From: an uncultured Phascolarctobacterium sp.
GTDB lineage: Bacteria; Bacillota; Negativicutes; Acidaminococcales; Acidaminococcaceae
DNA length: 19,820 bases
NCBI RefSeq assembly: GCF_905212365.1
Contig: NZ_CAJMEH010000040.1
Coordinates: forward strand, 1 to 19,820
Direction of reading: 5' to 3'
In this document: one piece after another, positions 6,015 to 14,391 of the stretch
How positions within the stretch are numbered: the stretch's first letter is position 1
Layout of the letters: every line of letters starts with the position of its first letter
The notes under the pieces: model-generated
Database searches by the model: none
The model's input: only the letters and a program-made list of their open reading frames with translations
What the model was told of the DNA's origin: nothing
Made by a program: the position numbers and the translations under genes

Positions 6015-9000
6015 CTAGCTGAACAAATCTATTTGATTGGTTTCCGGCAGATTCTGCAGCGCGCCCACCTCTGCCAAGCGTTCGATAACGCTCTTGCTGA
6101 TACCGGCACGCTGGCGCAAATCCTCCTGGGAAATAAAGGGCCGCGCCTTATCGCGCACAGCGGCTATAGCCTTGGCCGCGCTTTCTCCCACGCCGCCCAA
6201 GGCTGCCAGCGGCGGCATCAGGCCCTCCTCCGTAACACGGAATTTAATAGGATCGGATTCGTACAAATCTAGATGGGTAAACTTAAAGCCGCGTTCCATC
6301 ATTTCGTTAGCCAGTTCCAGATAGGCAACGGTGGATTTATCCAGCACGCTGGCTTTAAAGCCCTGCTGATAAACATTTTTAATGAAATTCTTCACATAGG
6401 GCAAGCCCTTGGCCACGTTAGCGTAATCAAAATCCTTGGCGCGCACGGTAAAGTAGGCCGCGTAAAATTCCTTAGGATAATGCACCTTGCAGTAGGCAAT
6501 GCGGTAGGCCATCAAAACATAGGCTACGGCGTGCGCCTTCGGGAACAAATACTGCACCTTTTCGCAGGATTTAATATACCATTCCGGTATTTGCGCGGCG
6601 CGCATAGCCTCCAGCATTTTCGGCTCCAAGCCCTTTTTGGCGGCCTTGCCCTTACGCACATGCTCCATAGTTTTGAAGGCCAGACTGGGCTCCACGCCCT
6701 TGCTGATTAAGTGAGTCATAACGTCGTCGCGAGTGGAAATGGTTTCCGCCACCGGCTTGCCCTCTTTAATTAAATCCTGCGCATTGTTCAGCCATACGTC
6801 CGTGCCGTGAGAATAACCGGACACGCGCACGATCTCGCTGAATTTTTTCGGCTGTACGTCCTTGATCATCTGCCGGACAAAGGCCGTGCCGCACTCCGGA
6901 ATGCCGAAGGTACCCACGTCGCTACCAATTTGCTCCGGCGTAACGCCCAGGGACGTAGTATTTTGGAAAATACGCAGGGTTTCCTCGTCGCCCATAGGAA
7001 TATGCTTGGGGTCGAAATTGGGGTCCACGTCCTCCTGCAAATATTTTTCCAGCATTTTCAAAACCATGGGATCATCGTGGCCCAGAATATCCAGCTTAAC
7101 CAAACGGTCGTTAATGCTATGATAATCGTAATGGGTGGTGATGGTATCGCCGTTTTTATCGTCGGCCGGACGGTTCATAGGCGTAATATAGTGAATATCC
7201 ATATTGCGCGGCACAACCATAATGCCGCCGGGATGCTGGCCCGTGGTGCGCTTGATGCCGGCGAAGCCCTCCACCAGCGCCGCTATGCGGGCGGGATGCA
7301 CATGCACACCCTTTTCCTCGTAATATTTTTTGATATAACCCACCGCCGTTTTATTGGCAATGGTGGATATAGTTCCGGCGCGGCACACATTATCGCGGCC
7401 GAAAAGCTCCTCGGTGTATTTATGCGCAACCGACTGGTCCGACATAGCGGAGGGATCGTCCGGGTCGATGCCGCCGGAAAAGTTCAAATCGATATCGGGA
7501 ACCTTGTCGCCATGGAAGCCCAGGAAAACGGCGAAAGGAATATCGTGGCCGTCGCGCAGCATAGGAGTGCCGCACTCCGGACAATCCTTAGGCGGCAGGT
7601 CGAAGCCCGAATCCACCTCGTTCTTGAGGAAAAATTCGCTGTGACGGCAGTGCGGACAGCGATAATGCGGCTGCAGCGCGTTAACCTCCGTAATATCCAG
7701 CATCGTCGCCACAAAAGAGGAGCCGACGCTGCCGCGGGAACCTACCAGATAGCCGCGGTCCAGCGAATGCTTAACCAGCTTATGCGCGATGAAATACAGT
7801 ACGGAAAAGCCGTGGCCAATAATAGCGTCCAGCTCCATTTTCAAACGCGCTTCCACTACCTCCGGCAGCTTATCGCCGTACCATTCATGAGCCTTGGCGT
7901 AGGATAAATTCCTTACGGCGTCCTCCGCGCCAGGAATGGACGGCGAATACAGCTGGTCGCGGTCCGGCACAGGCTTAAAGCGTTCGATCATATCGGCAAT
8001 CTTATTGGTATTCGTTACGACTACCTCATAGGCCTCGTCCTTGCCAAGATAAGCAAATTCCTCCAGCATTTCCTCCGTCGTATGCAGGTACAGCGGCGGC
8101 TGCAAGTCGGCGTCCTTATAATTCTGCCCGGCTTGTAAAATAGCGCGCAGCTGTGCGTCCTCCGGATTAAGGAAATGCACGTCGCAGGTGGCTACCACCA
8201 GCTTGTTCATGCGCTTGCCCAGCTGATAAATTTTGCGGTTATGCTCCTGCAAATCCTCCAGGGAGCAAATATTTTCCCGCACCAGAAACATATTATTGCC
8301 CGTGGGCTGAATTTCCAAATAATCGTAGAAGCTTGCGATTTCCTCCAGCTCTGCGTCGCTGGCGCCATTGCGCACCGCCTGATACAGCTCGCCGGCCTCG
8401 CAGGCCGAACCCAAAATCAAACCCTCGCGGTATTCGGCAATAACCTGACGCGGCAGCAGCGGCCGTTTGTTCAGATAACGCAGATGGCTGATGGAAACCA
8501 GCTTGTATAAATTGCGCAGACCTGTTTCGTTCTGCGCCAGAATAATAATGTGATTGCTGCGTATTTTGGGAGCGCGGCTGGCTTTAACGGTATCCGTGGG
8601 CTCCTGGTCAAAATCCGCGCCCTTTTGCTTCCGGTCGCTGATAAGATAGCCCTCCATACCGAAAATAAGCTTTAAATCGCTGCCCTCGGCGGCGTCGAAG
8701 CAAAACGGAAAGGCCTGCACTACGCCGTGGTCGGTAATAGCCAAAGCCTTATGCCCCCAGCGGATAGCCTGCTTAACCAGGCCCTCCATAGGCGTCAGGC
8801 CGTCCATCTTGCTCATTTTCGTATGACAATGCAGCTCTACGCGTTTTTCCGACGCGTTATCCATCCGCTGCGCAGCGGCCTCCAGCTTCATAATGCCGAA
8901 GGGCATCATAGTCATTTCGTCAAAAGCAAAGCGGTCGGGAGCCACATTGCCCTGCAAACGCAGCCGCATACCCGGCTTGAGCTGTCCCTTGAAATCATTG

Positions 9001-9749
9001 CAGTCCTTGCGGACGTTGCCGCCCTCCTGCTTGCGAAAGCGCATTTTAACAAAGATACCGTTAGTATCGTCGCTGACGTTAAAGGTCAACATAATATCGC
9101 CGCTGCGCAGCTCATGCTCGATAAAGGTCTGTAAATTACCGTCCTTATCCAGACTTTTAACAAAGACTCCTTCAATGACGACCTTGTTTTCCTCTTCTGT
9201 AAGCGAATCAATAGTGCGCACCGGCCCTTTAATCCTTTTGCCCCACAACAGGCCGTCGTCCTTCTTCGCGCCGTACAAAGCGTCATAGGCAGCTCTAAAT
9301 TCCGCATCCGCATCGTAATCGGAATCTTCCGGAGGCTCGCACAAGGGCGGCTCCTCCGGCTCCGCCGCGCCTATTTCCACAGACGGCGGTTCCGGCGGCA
9401 AAGGCAATTCCTCCGGCAAGGGTTCGCCCGTACAATCCGTAAAAACCACCTCCGGTTCTGGCTTCTTTGGCGGCAGCTGACATTTGCTGCCGTCTCCGTC
9501 GCAAATCATATCAACCTGTCGCAAAGAAAAAGCGGCGGCTAATTTTTCCGCCGCCGCCTGAAGCAGCCCCTCCGTCAAATGAGCGGCACAGCTGAAATGC
9601 ACCTCCCACTGGCAGGCGCTTTCGTCAACGCAAATCTGACTGATATGCATCAGCCGCAGCTGCATCTGCTCGCTGCCCGAAAATGACTGACCAGCCAAGA
9701 AGGCAAAAAATTTATTTTCATCAGGCACGATGCAATATTTAGTTTGCAT
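6015..9749 (-). CDS. polC: DNA polymerase III alpha subunit, PolC type, without the inserted exonuclease domain
   Basis: A 1244-residue Gram-positive-type replicative polymerase. The N-terminal domain is followed by a Pro/Glu-rich linker (~95-155), an OB fold (~190-290) and a PHP domain (LHCH at 307-310, ITDHG, Glu366, His400, Cys450, Asp523-Val-His525). Next come a zinc motif (CPHC at 698-701 with CPECG) and the catalytic core with PDIDLNF (Asp752, Asp754) and KLDILGHDD. Late motifs are FPKAHAVAYVLMAYRIAY, helix-hairpin-helix motifs and a C-terminal clamp-binding QIDLF. Bacillus PolC has ~1437 residues, with a ~190-residue DnaQ-like exonuclease inside PHP. Here Glu366 and His400 are only 33 residues apart and no DxE exonuclease motif is present. 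About nine extra residues follow the catalytic Asp pair. It starts at ATG 9749 with a weak AGGA site, 35 bases after the mgtC-like gene. Confidence 0.97.
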   Translation of the reverse strand: MQTKYCIVPDENKFFAFLAGQSFSGSEQMQLRLMHISQICVDESACQWEVHFSCAAHLTEGLLQAAAEKLAAAFSLRQVDMICDGDGSKCQLPPKKPEPEVVFTDCTGEPLPEELPLPPEPPSVEIGAAEPEEPPLCEPPEDSDYDADAEFRAAYDALYGAKKDDGLLWGKRIKGPVRTIDSLTEEENKVVIEGVFVKSLDKDGNLQTFIEHELRSGDIMLTFNVSDDTNGIFVKMRFRKQEGGNVRKDCNDFKGQLKPGMRLRLQGNVAPDRFAFDEMTMMPFGIMKLEAAAQRMDNASEKRVELHCHTKMSKMDGLTPMEGLVKQAIRWGHKALAITDHGVVQAFPFCFDAAEGSDLKLIFGMEGYLISDRKQKGADFDQEPTDTVKASRAPKIRSNHIIILAQNETGLRNLYKLVSISHLRYLNKRPLLPRQVIAEYREGLILGSACEAGELYQAVRNGASDAELEEIASFYDYLEIQPTGNNMFLVRENICSLEDLQEHNRKIYQLGKRMNKLVVATCDVHFLNPEDAQLRAILQAGQNYKDADLQPPLYLHTTEEMLEEFAYLGKDEAYEVVVTNTNKIADMIERFKPVPDRDQLYSPSIPGAEDAVRNLSYAKAHEWYGDKLPEVVEARLKMELDAIIGHGFSVLYFIAHKLVKHSLDRGYLVGSRGSVGSSFVATMLDITEVNALQPHYRCPHCRHSEFFLKNEVDSGFDLPPKDCPECGTPMLRDGHDIPFAVFLGFHGDKVPDIDLNFSGGIDPDDPSAMSDQSVAHKYTEELFGRDNVCRAGTISTIANKTAVGYIKKYYEEKGVHVHPARIAALVEGFAGIKRTTGQHPGGIMVVPRNMDIHYITPMNRPADDKNGDTITTHYDYHSINDRLVKLDILGHDDPMVLKMLEKYLQEDVDPNFDPKHIPMGDEETLRIFQNTTSLGVTPEQIGSDVGTFGIPECGTAFVRQMIKDVQPKKFSEIVRVSGYSHGTDVWLNNAQDLIKEGKPVAETISTRDDVMTHLISKGVEPSLAFKTMEHVRKGKAAKKGLEPKMLEAMRAAQIPEWYIKSCEKVQYLFPKAHAVAYVLMAYRIAYCKVHYPKEFYAAYFTVRAKDFDYANVAKGLPYVKNFIKNVYQQGFKASVLDKSTVAYLELANEMMERGFKFTHLDLYESDPIKFRVTEEGLMPPLAALGGVGESAAKAIAAVRDKARPFISQEDLRQRAGISKSVIERLAEVGALQNLPETNQIDLFS

Positions 9750-9784
9750 TTCTTCGTCCTTTCAAAGCAATAACAGCTAAAAGC

Positions 9785-10513
9785 TTACTTGGCGTTTTCC
9801 ACGCTGATTACGCCGTCGATACCTTGCAGTCCGCGCACGATATCCGCTCCCTCCGGCGCAGTTTTCCCTATCTTTAAATAGAGGTCAATGACCAAGCAGT
9901 TTTTATCCTTGTCCTTCTTTACGTTCAACGACCTTACCTGCACGCTGTTCAAAGACAGATAACCCGTAATATCGGTAATCGCTCCGGTACGATTGCCCGT
10001 AATGACGCGCACAAAACGGCGGTCGCTGCGGCTGGTAGCGGCGAAGCGCTTTTCCCAGGTATGAAAGGTCACCAGAGTGACCATAGTAATCAGCGTAGCC
10101 ACGGCGCTGAGGAAGAACATACCGCTGCCCACAGCCAGACCGATGGCAGATACCATCCACAGGCTGGCGGCAGTGGTCAGGCCGCGGATTGTCATGCCCT
10201 CGTGCAGAATCGTACCTGCGCCCAAAAAGCCGATGCCGCTGACTACCTGAGCGGCAATACGCGCCGAATCGCGCCGCTGCCCCAGGTCGCCCTCAGCCAC
10301 GGCTGTCGCCGGTTCCAGCTCGTCAAAGCCGTACATGGAAACCAGCATAAACAGCGCGGAGCCTACGCACACTAAAATATGGGTACGAAAGCCGGCAGGA
10401 CGGTCGCCGCTGCCCCTTTCCAAGCCGACGATACCGCCCAGAACAGCCGCCACTACCAACCGGACAACCATAACTACCTCCTGGCTATGAAGCCAGGACA
10501 TATTCTCAAACAT
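9785..10513 (-). CDS. MgtC/SapB family membrane protein
   Basis: A 242-residue protein with the MgtC/SapB signature: AVLGGIVGLERG, DRPAGFRTHILVCVGSALF, then VVSGIGFLGAGTI and IRGLTTAASLW. About four or five membrane segments occupy residues ~8-150. A soluble ACT-like domain follows (RFVRVITGNRTGAITDI to the end). MgtC-type proteins act in the inner membrane and are linked to magnesium limitation, ATP synthase control or intracellular survival; many homologues are housekeeping membrane proteins of unknown role. I chose ATG 10513 with GGAGGTG 5 bases upstream; the longer frame to 10528 would include that site. It sits between proS and polC, probably co-transcribed. Confidence 0.9.
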   Translation of the reverse strand: MFENMSWLHSQEVVMVVRLVVAAVLGGIVGLERGSGDRPAGFRTHILVCVGSALFMLVSMYGFDELEPATAVAEGDLGQRRDSARIAAQVVSGIGFLGAGTILHEGMTIRGLTTAASLWMVSAIGLAVGSGMFFLSAVATLITMVTLVTFHTWEKRFAATSRSDRRFVRVITGNRTGAITDITGYLSLNSVQVRSLNVKKDKDKNCLVIDLYLKIGKTAPEGADIVRGLQGIDGVISVENAK

Positions 10514-10526
10514 TTTGCACCTCCGC

Positions 10527-10548
10527 AAAGCGCTTGCGCGCTTTTTTT
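10527..10548. terminator. Hairpin between proS and the mgtC-like gene
   Basis: A perfect 7-bp stem, AAAGCGC with GCGCTTT and a TTGC loop, followed by T on the plus strand. On the coding (minus) strand it has A7 before it and only three U after, so it would terminate poorly there. It sits directly upstream of the mgtC-like ribosome-binding site and may attenuate rather than end transcription. Confidence 0.4.
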
Positions 10549-10549
10549 A

Positions 10550-12262
10550 TTACAGGCTGTGCAGCATCTCCTTCAGCGCAGAAGCATAGTCGCTGCCCAA
10601 AGGCAGCATCTTCACCTCGCCGGTACGGCGCACCTTAACCTCCAGCTCGCCGGTAGTCAGGGTTTTGGGCCCCACTACTACGCGCAAAGGATAGCCAATC
10701 AAATCAGCGTCTTTGAATTTTACGCCCGGACGCTCCTTGCGGTCGTCGATAACTACTTCCAACCCAGCCTTCTGCAGCGTCTGATAAATTTCCTCAGCCT
10801 TGGCGTTGCTGGCCTCGTCCTTAATGTTTACGGGAACCACCAATACATGGTAAGGAGCGATAGCGGCCGGCCAAATCATACCGTCCTTATCATTGTTCTG
10901 CTCTACGGCGGCGGCCATGGTGCGGCCTACGCCGATACCGTAGCAGCCCATAACCATCGGCTGCTCCTTGCCGTTTTCATCTAAGTAAGTAGCGTGCATA
11001 GCCTGGCTGTATTTAGTGAACAGCTTGAATACCTGGCCTACCTCGATGCCGCGAGCCTTCTTTACAGGCGCGCCGCAGTGCGGGCAAGGGTCGCCCTCGG
11101 CCATCAAGCGGATATCGGCCACATAGGTCGGCGTAAAGTCGCGGCCGGGATTTACATTGATATAGTGATAGCCCTCTTCGTTGGCGCCGCAGCAAATATT
11201 ATGCATCTGCATAACGCTTTGGTCCACAACGATAATGACCTTTTTGGGGTCCATGCCCACAGGGCCCATATAGCCGCCCACAGTACCGGCCTTAGCCAGC
11301 AGCTCCGGCTCGGCCATTTCCACCTCGTTAACTCCTACGGTATTGATAACCTTAATTTCGTTAACCTCGTGATCGCCGCGTACAAAGCACAAAATCAAAC
11401 CCTTTTCGCTCTGGAAGGCAACAGCCTTCATGGAATGGTCCACGGGAGCCTGCAAATAAGCGCACACATCGGCAATAGTCTTGCAGTCCGGCGTTACTAC
11501 CTTTTCCATAGGCAGCTCGGCTTCTTCCGGCGCAGTAATCGTATGCAGCTCGGCCTTTTCCACGTCGGCTGCATAATCGCAAGCGGAGCAGTAAACGATT
11601 TCCGCCTCGCCGCTTTCTGCCAGCACCATAAATTCATGGCTGGCGCCGCTGCCGCCGATAGCGCCGCTGTCAGCCTCTACCGGACGGAAATTCAAGCCGC
11701 AGCGGGTAAAAATTTTCGTATAGGCGTCGTACATTTCCTGATAGGACTGTTCCAGACCGGCCTCGTCGCGGTCGAAGGAATAAGCGTCCTTCATAATAAA
11801 ATCGCGGCTGCGCATCAGGCCGAAACGGGGACGGCGCTCGTCGCGGAATTTATCCTGAATTTGATACAGATTCAACGGCAGCTGGCGGTAGGAACGCACA
11901 TCGTTCTTAACCACGGTCGTCACCATTTCCTCATGGGTCGGTCCCAAGCAGTATTCATGGCCGTGACGGTCCTTCAACCGAATCATCTCTGCGCCGTAAG
12001 CGCCCCAACGGCCGCTCTCCTGCCAGATTTCCGCCGGCTGCATAATCGGCATCATAATTTCCTGAGCGCCCTTATTATCCATTTCCTCGCGGATAATAGC
12101 CTCGATTTTTTTAATTACGCGCCAGGCCAGGGGCAGATAGGTGTACATACCGTTGGTAGATTTACGCATAAAGCCGGCGCGCAGCAGCAGCTGATGGCTG
12201 GCGATTTCAGCCTCGGACGGCACCTCGCGCAGGGTGGGTGCATACATTTTTGTAACTCTCAT
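10550..12262 (-). CDS. proS: Prolyl-tRNA synthetase (bacterial type with editing domain)
   Basis: A 570-residue class II synthetase that charges tRNA-Pro. The N-terminal catalytic part has LPLAWRVIKKIE, LGPTHEEM and motif 2 FRDERRPRFGLMRSRDF, then ADSGAIGGSGASHEF. The inserted YbaK-like editing domain covers about residues 225-400, including CAYLQAPVDHSMKAVAF and FVRGDHEVNEIKV. The core resumes with GIEVGQVFKLFTKYS and motif 3 GCYGIGVGRT, and ends in the anticodon-binding domain (VVPVNIKDEA onward). Length is typical. The stretch usually reading EVGH..LGTKYS is EVGQ..LFTKYS here. Its start overlaps the ispG stop (TAATG), indicating coupled translation. Confidence 0.97.
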   Translation of the reverse strand: MRVTKMYAPTLREVPSEAEIASHQLLLRAGFMRKSTNGMYTYLPLAWRVIKKIEAIIREEMDNKGAQEIMMPIMQPAEIWQESGRWGAYGAEMIRLKDRHGHEYCLGPTHEEMVTTVVKNDVRSYRQLPLNLYQIQDKFRDERRPRFGLMRSRDFIMKDAYSFDRDEAGLEQSYQEMYDAYTKIFTRCGLNFRPVEADSGAIGGSGASHEFMVLAESGEAEIVYCSACDYAADVEKAELHTITAPEEAELPMEKVVTPDCKTIADVCAYLQAPVDHSMKAVAFQSEKGLILCFVRGDHEVNEIKVINTVGVNEVEMAEPELLAKAGTVGGYMGPVGMDPKKVIIVVDQSVMQMHNICCGANEEGYHYINVNPGRDFTPTYVADIRLMAEGDPCPHCGAPVKKARGIEVGQVFKLFTKYSQAMHATYLDENGKEQPMVMGCYGIGVGRTMAAAVEQNNDKDGMIWPAAIAPYHVLVVPVNIKDEASNAKAEEIYQTLQKAGLEVVIDDRKERPGVKFKDADLIGYPLRVVVGPKTLTTGELEVKVRRTGEVKMLPLGSDYASALKEMLHSL

Positions 12263-13338
12263 TAAAGGGATACCTTCCTCTCCAGTAAAATTTTATCTAT
12301 TTCAGTAAATAATTCATCAATCAGCTTATCTTCGGGAACCTTGCGCAGCACCTGGCCCTTGCGGAAAATGAGGCCCTCGCCGATGCCGCCAGCCAAGCCC
12401 ACGTCAGCCTCTCTGGCTTCGCCTGGACCGTTGACCACGCAGCCCATAACGGCCACGCTGATGGGCTCGCTGATATTTGCCAGACGGCGTTCTACCTCCA
12501 GCGCCAGCTTTTCCAGATTGATGCGCGTGCGTCCGCAGGTAGGACAGCTGATAAGCGTCGGCCCGTGCTCGCGCAGGCCCAAAGCTTTGAGAATATCGTA
12601 AGCGACCTTGACCTCGTTCACCGGGTCGCCGGTCAGCGAAACGCGAATCGTATCGCCGATGCCTTCGGCCAACAGCGTACCGATGCCCACGGCGGATTTA
12701 ATAATGCCGCTGTTGACGGTGCCTGCTTCGGTAATGCCCACATGCAGCGGATAATCGCATTGAGCCGCCATCAGCCTATAAGCGGCCAGCGTCAGCGGCA
12801 CATCGTGAGCTTTAAGGGAAATTTTAATATTGCGGTAATCCATATCCTCTAAGATATGAATGTGACGCCATGCGGCCTCCACCAAGGCCTCCGCGGTGGG
12901 ATGCCCGTACTTTTCCAGCAGATCCTTGGGCAGGGAGCCGGCGTTCACGCCAATGCGAATAGGCAGCTGGCGCTCCTTGGCGGCCTCCACCACCGCGCGC
13001 ACCCTGTCCTCCCCGCCGATATTGCCGGGGTTCAGACGCAGGCCGTCGACCCCGGCATCAATAGCGGCCAAAGCCAGCTTATAATCAAAATGAATATCGG
13101 CGATAACGGGTATGGGGCTTTCCTTACAAATAGCCTTTAAGCCCTCGGCTGCCGCCATATCCGGCACAGCGCAGCGAATGATATCGCAACCGGCCTCCGC
13201 CAGCCGTTTAATCTGCGCCAGCGTCGCCGCCGCATCATCCGTATGGGTATTAGTCATGGACTGTACGGCGATGGGCGCGCCCCCGCCAATAAGTACGCCG
13301 CCCACCTGGAGCCGGCGTGTAGTTCTACGTTCCAACAA
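12262..13338 (-). CDS. ispG: 4-hydroxy-3-methylbut-2-en-1-yl diphosphate synthase IspG
   Basis: A 358-residue IspG, which reduces methylerythritol cyclodiphosphate to HMBPP in the MEP isoprenoid pathway. The N-terminal TIM barrel shows PIAVQSMTNT, IPVIADIHFDY and LRLNPGNIG. The C-terminal iron-sulfur domain has CPTC (Cys265, Cys268) and MGCVVNGPGEA (Cys300, Glu307), the expected [4Fe-4S] ligands. It starts at TTG 13338, with AGGTG 7 bases upstream; no ATG fits. It lies 13 bases after rseP and overlaps proS. The enzyme needs a reduced ferredoxin or flavodoxin; a ferredoxin gene lies upstream in the same cluster. Confidence 0.97.
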   Translation of the reverse strand: MLERRTTRRLQVGGVLIGGGAPIAVQSMTNTHTDDAAATLAQIKRLAEAGCDIIRCAVPDMAAAEGLKAICKESPIPVIADIHFDYKLALAAIDAGVDGLRLNPGNIGGEDRVRAVVEAAKERQLPIRIGVNAGSLPKDLLEKYGHPTAEALVEAAWRHIHILEDMDYRNIKISLKAHDVPLTLAAYRLMAAQCDYPLHVGITEAGTVNSGIIKSAVGIGTLLAEGIGDTIRVSLTGDPVNEVKVAYDILKALGLREHGPTLISCPTCGRTRINLEKLALEVERRLANISEPISVAVMGCVVNGPGEAREADVGLAGGIGEGLIFRKGQVLRKVPEDKLIDELFTEIDKILLERKVSL

Positions 13339-13351
13339 CCTTATTCACCTC

Positions 13352-14368
13352 TCAACGTGTTATATCCTTAAAGGTAGAAAAGACGGTCAAAGCTAAAATC
13401 AAGGCTACGCCTACCATCTGGATATTGTTCATAGCCTTGCTGCCCAACGGCTTGCCCCGCAAGCCCTCCAGCAGTAGCAGCACGAAATGTCCGCCGTCCA
13501 AAGCCGGGAGCGGCAGCAAATTGATAACGCCCAGATTGATGCTCAGAAAGGCTACGAAATTCATCAAGGGCAGCAAGCCCTTTTCCGCTACCTGACCCGC
13601 CATCTGCGCCACGCCCAATGGTCCGGACACCTCGGCGGGAGCCTTGCCCGTGATAATCTTCGTCAGGCCGTCAACCATAGCGAAAATAATATATTTAGTG
13701 TAATTAAAACCCTCCTTAACGGATTCGGCAAAGCCCATTTTGATGCGTTCAAACTTAGGCGTAATGCCAATTAAGGGGCGCTTGGCTTCTTCATCGTAAA
13801 CCGGCTGCATGGTATACTGCCTAACTGCGCCGTTGCTTTCAGCCGTCAGCATAACCTCTTTAGTACCGTTAGCCCTCAGCGTCGTAACGATGGTCTGCCA
13901 ATCCTGCACCGCCTGGCCGTTAATAGATAAGATTTTATCACCGGCCTGCAGCCCCGCCTTATCGGCAGCCATGCCCACCATAACATTGCCCAGCACCGGT
14001 TCGTTAAGCACGCGCTCCGAGCCCTGCACAAAGAAAATGCCGGTGAACAGAAGCACGGGCAGCAGAAAATTCATCAGCGCGCCCGCCAGAATAACCAACA
14101 TCCGCGCCGGAATGGATTTAGATTTAAAGGATCCCGGCTCCGCAGGGTCGTCCGGGTCCATACCGGCAATTTTATTATAGCCGCCCAACGGAATGGCGCG
14201 CAGGCTGTACAGCGTATCGCCGTCCTTCTGTTGATAAATCTTAGGGCCGAAGCCGATAGCAAACTCATCAACGCGCATGCCTGTCATTTTAGCCGTAATA
14301 AAATGACCGAATTCATGAACCGTAACCAAAACGCCAAAAACAAAAATTGCCGCTAATATTGTTAACAA
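13352..14368 (-). CDS. rseP: RIP metalloprotease RseP (site-2 protease family)
   Basis: A 338-residue intramembrane zinc protease. The first membrane segment carries HEFGH (His18, Glu19, His22), and the third zinc ligand is in LPALDGGH (Asp291). A single PDZ domain covers about residues 120-200 (MVGMAADKAGLQAGDKILSI). Four membrane segments are expected. The family cleaves membrane-bound regulators and signal-peptide remnants. It starts at TTG 14368 (MLTILAAIFVFGV) with GGGAGG 6 bases upstream; no nearby ATG suits. It lies between dxr and ispG, the usual position in Firmicutes. Confidence 0.95.
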   Translation of the reverse strand: MLTILAAIFVFGVLVTVHEFGHFITAKMTGMRVDEFAIGFGPKIYQQKDGDTLYSLRAIPLGGYNKIAGMDPDDPAEPGSFKSKSIPARMLVILAGALMNFLLPVLLFTGIFFVQGSERVLNEPVLGNVMVGMAADKAGLQAGDKILSINGQAVQDWQTIVTTLRANGTKEVMLTAESNGAVRQYTMQPVYDEEAKRPLIGITPKFERIKMGFAESVKEGFNYTKYIIFAMVDGLTKIITGKAPAEVSGPLGVAQMAGQVAEKGLLPLMNFVAFLSINLGVINLLPLPALDGGHFVLLLLEGLRGKPLGSKAMNNIQMVGVALILALTVFSTFKDITR

Positions 14369-14391
14369 AATATACCTCCCTCACAAACAAA

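Noticed and set aside
6807..7907. 366-residue plus-strand open frame opposite polC
   Set aside because: Antisense shadow of the polymerase core; no family resemblance or start signals.
10994..12265. 423-residue plus-strand open frame opposite proS
   Set aside because: It lies entirely antisense to a certain synthetase gene and matches no family; it results from codon bias in the real gene.
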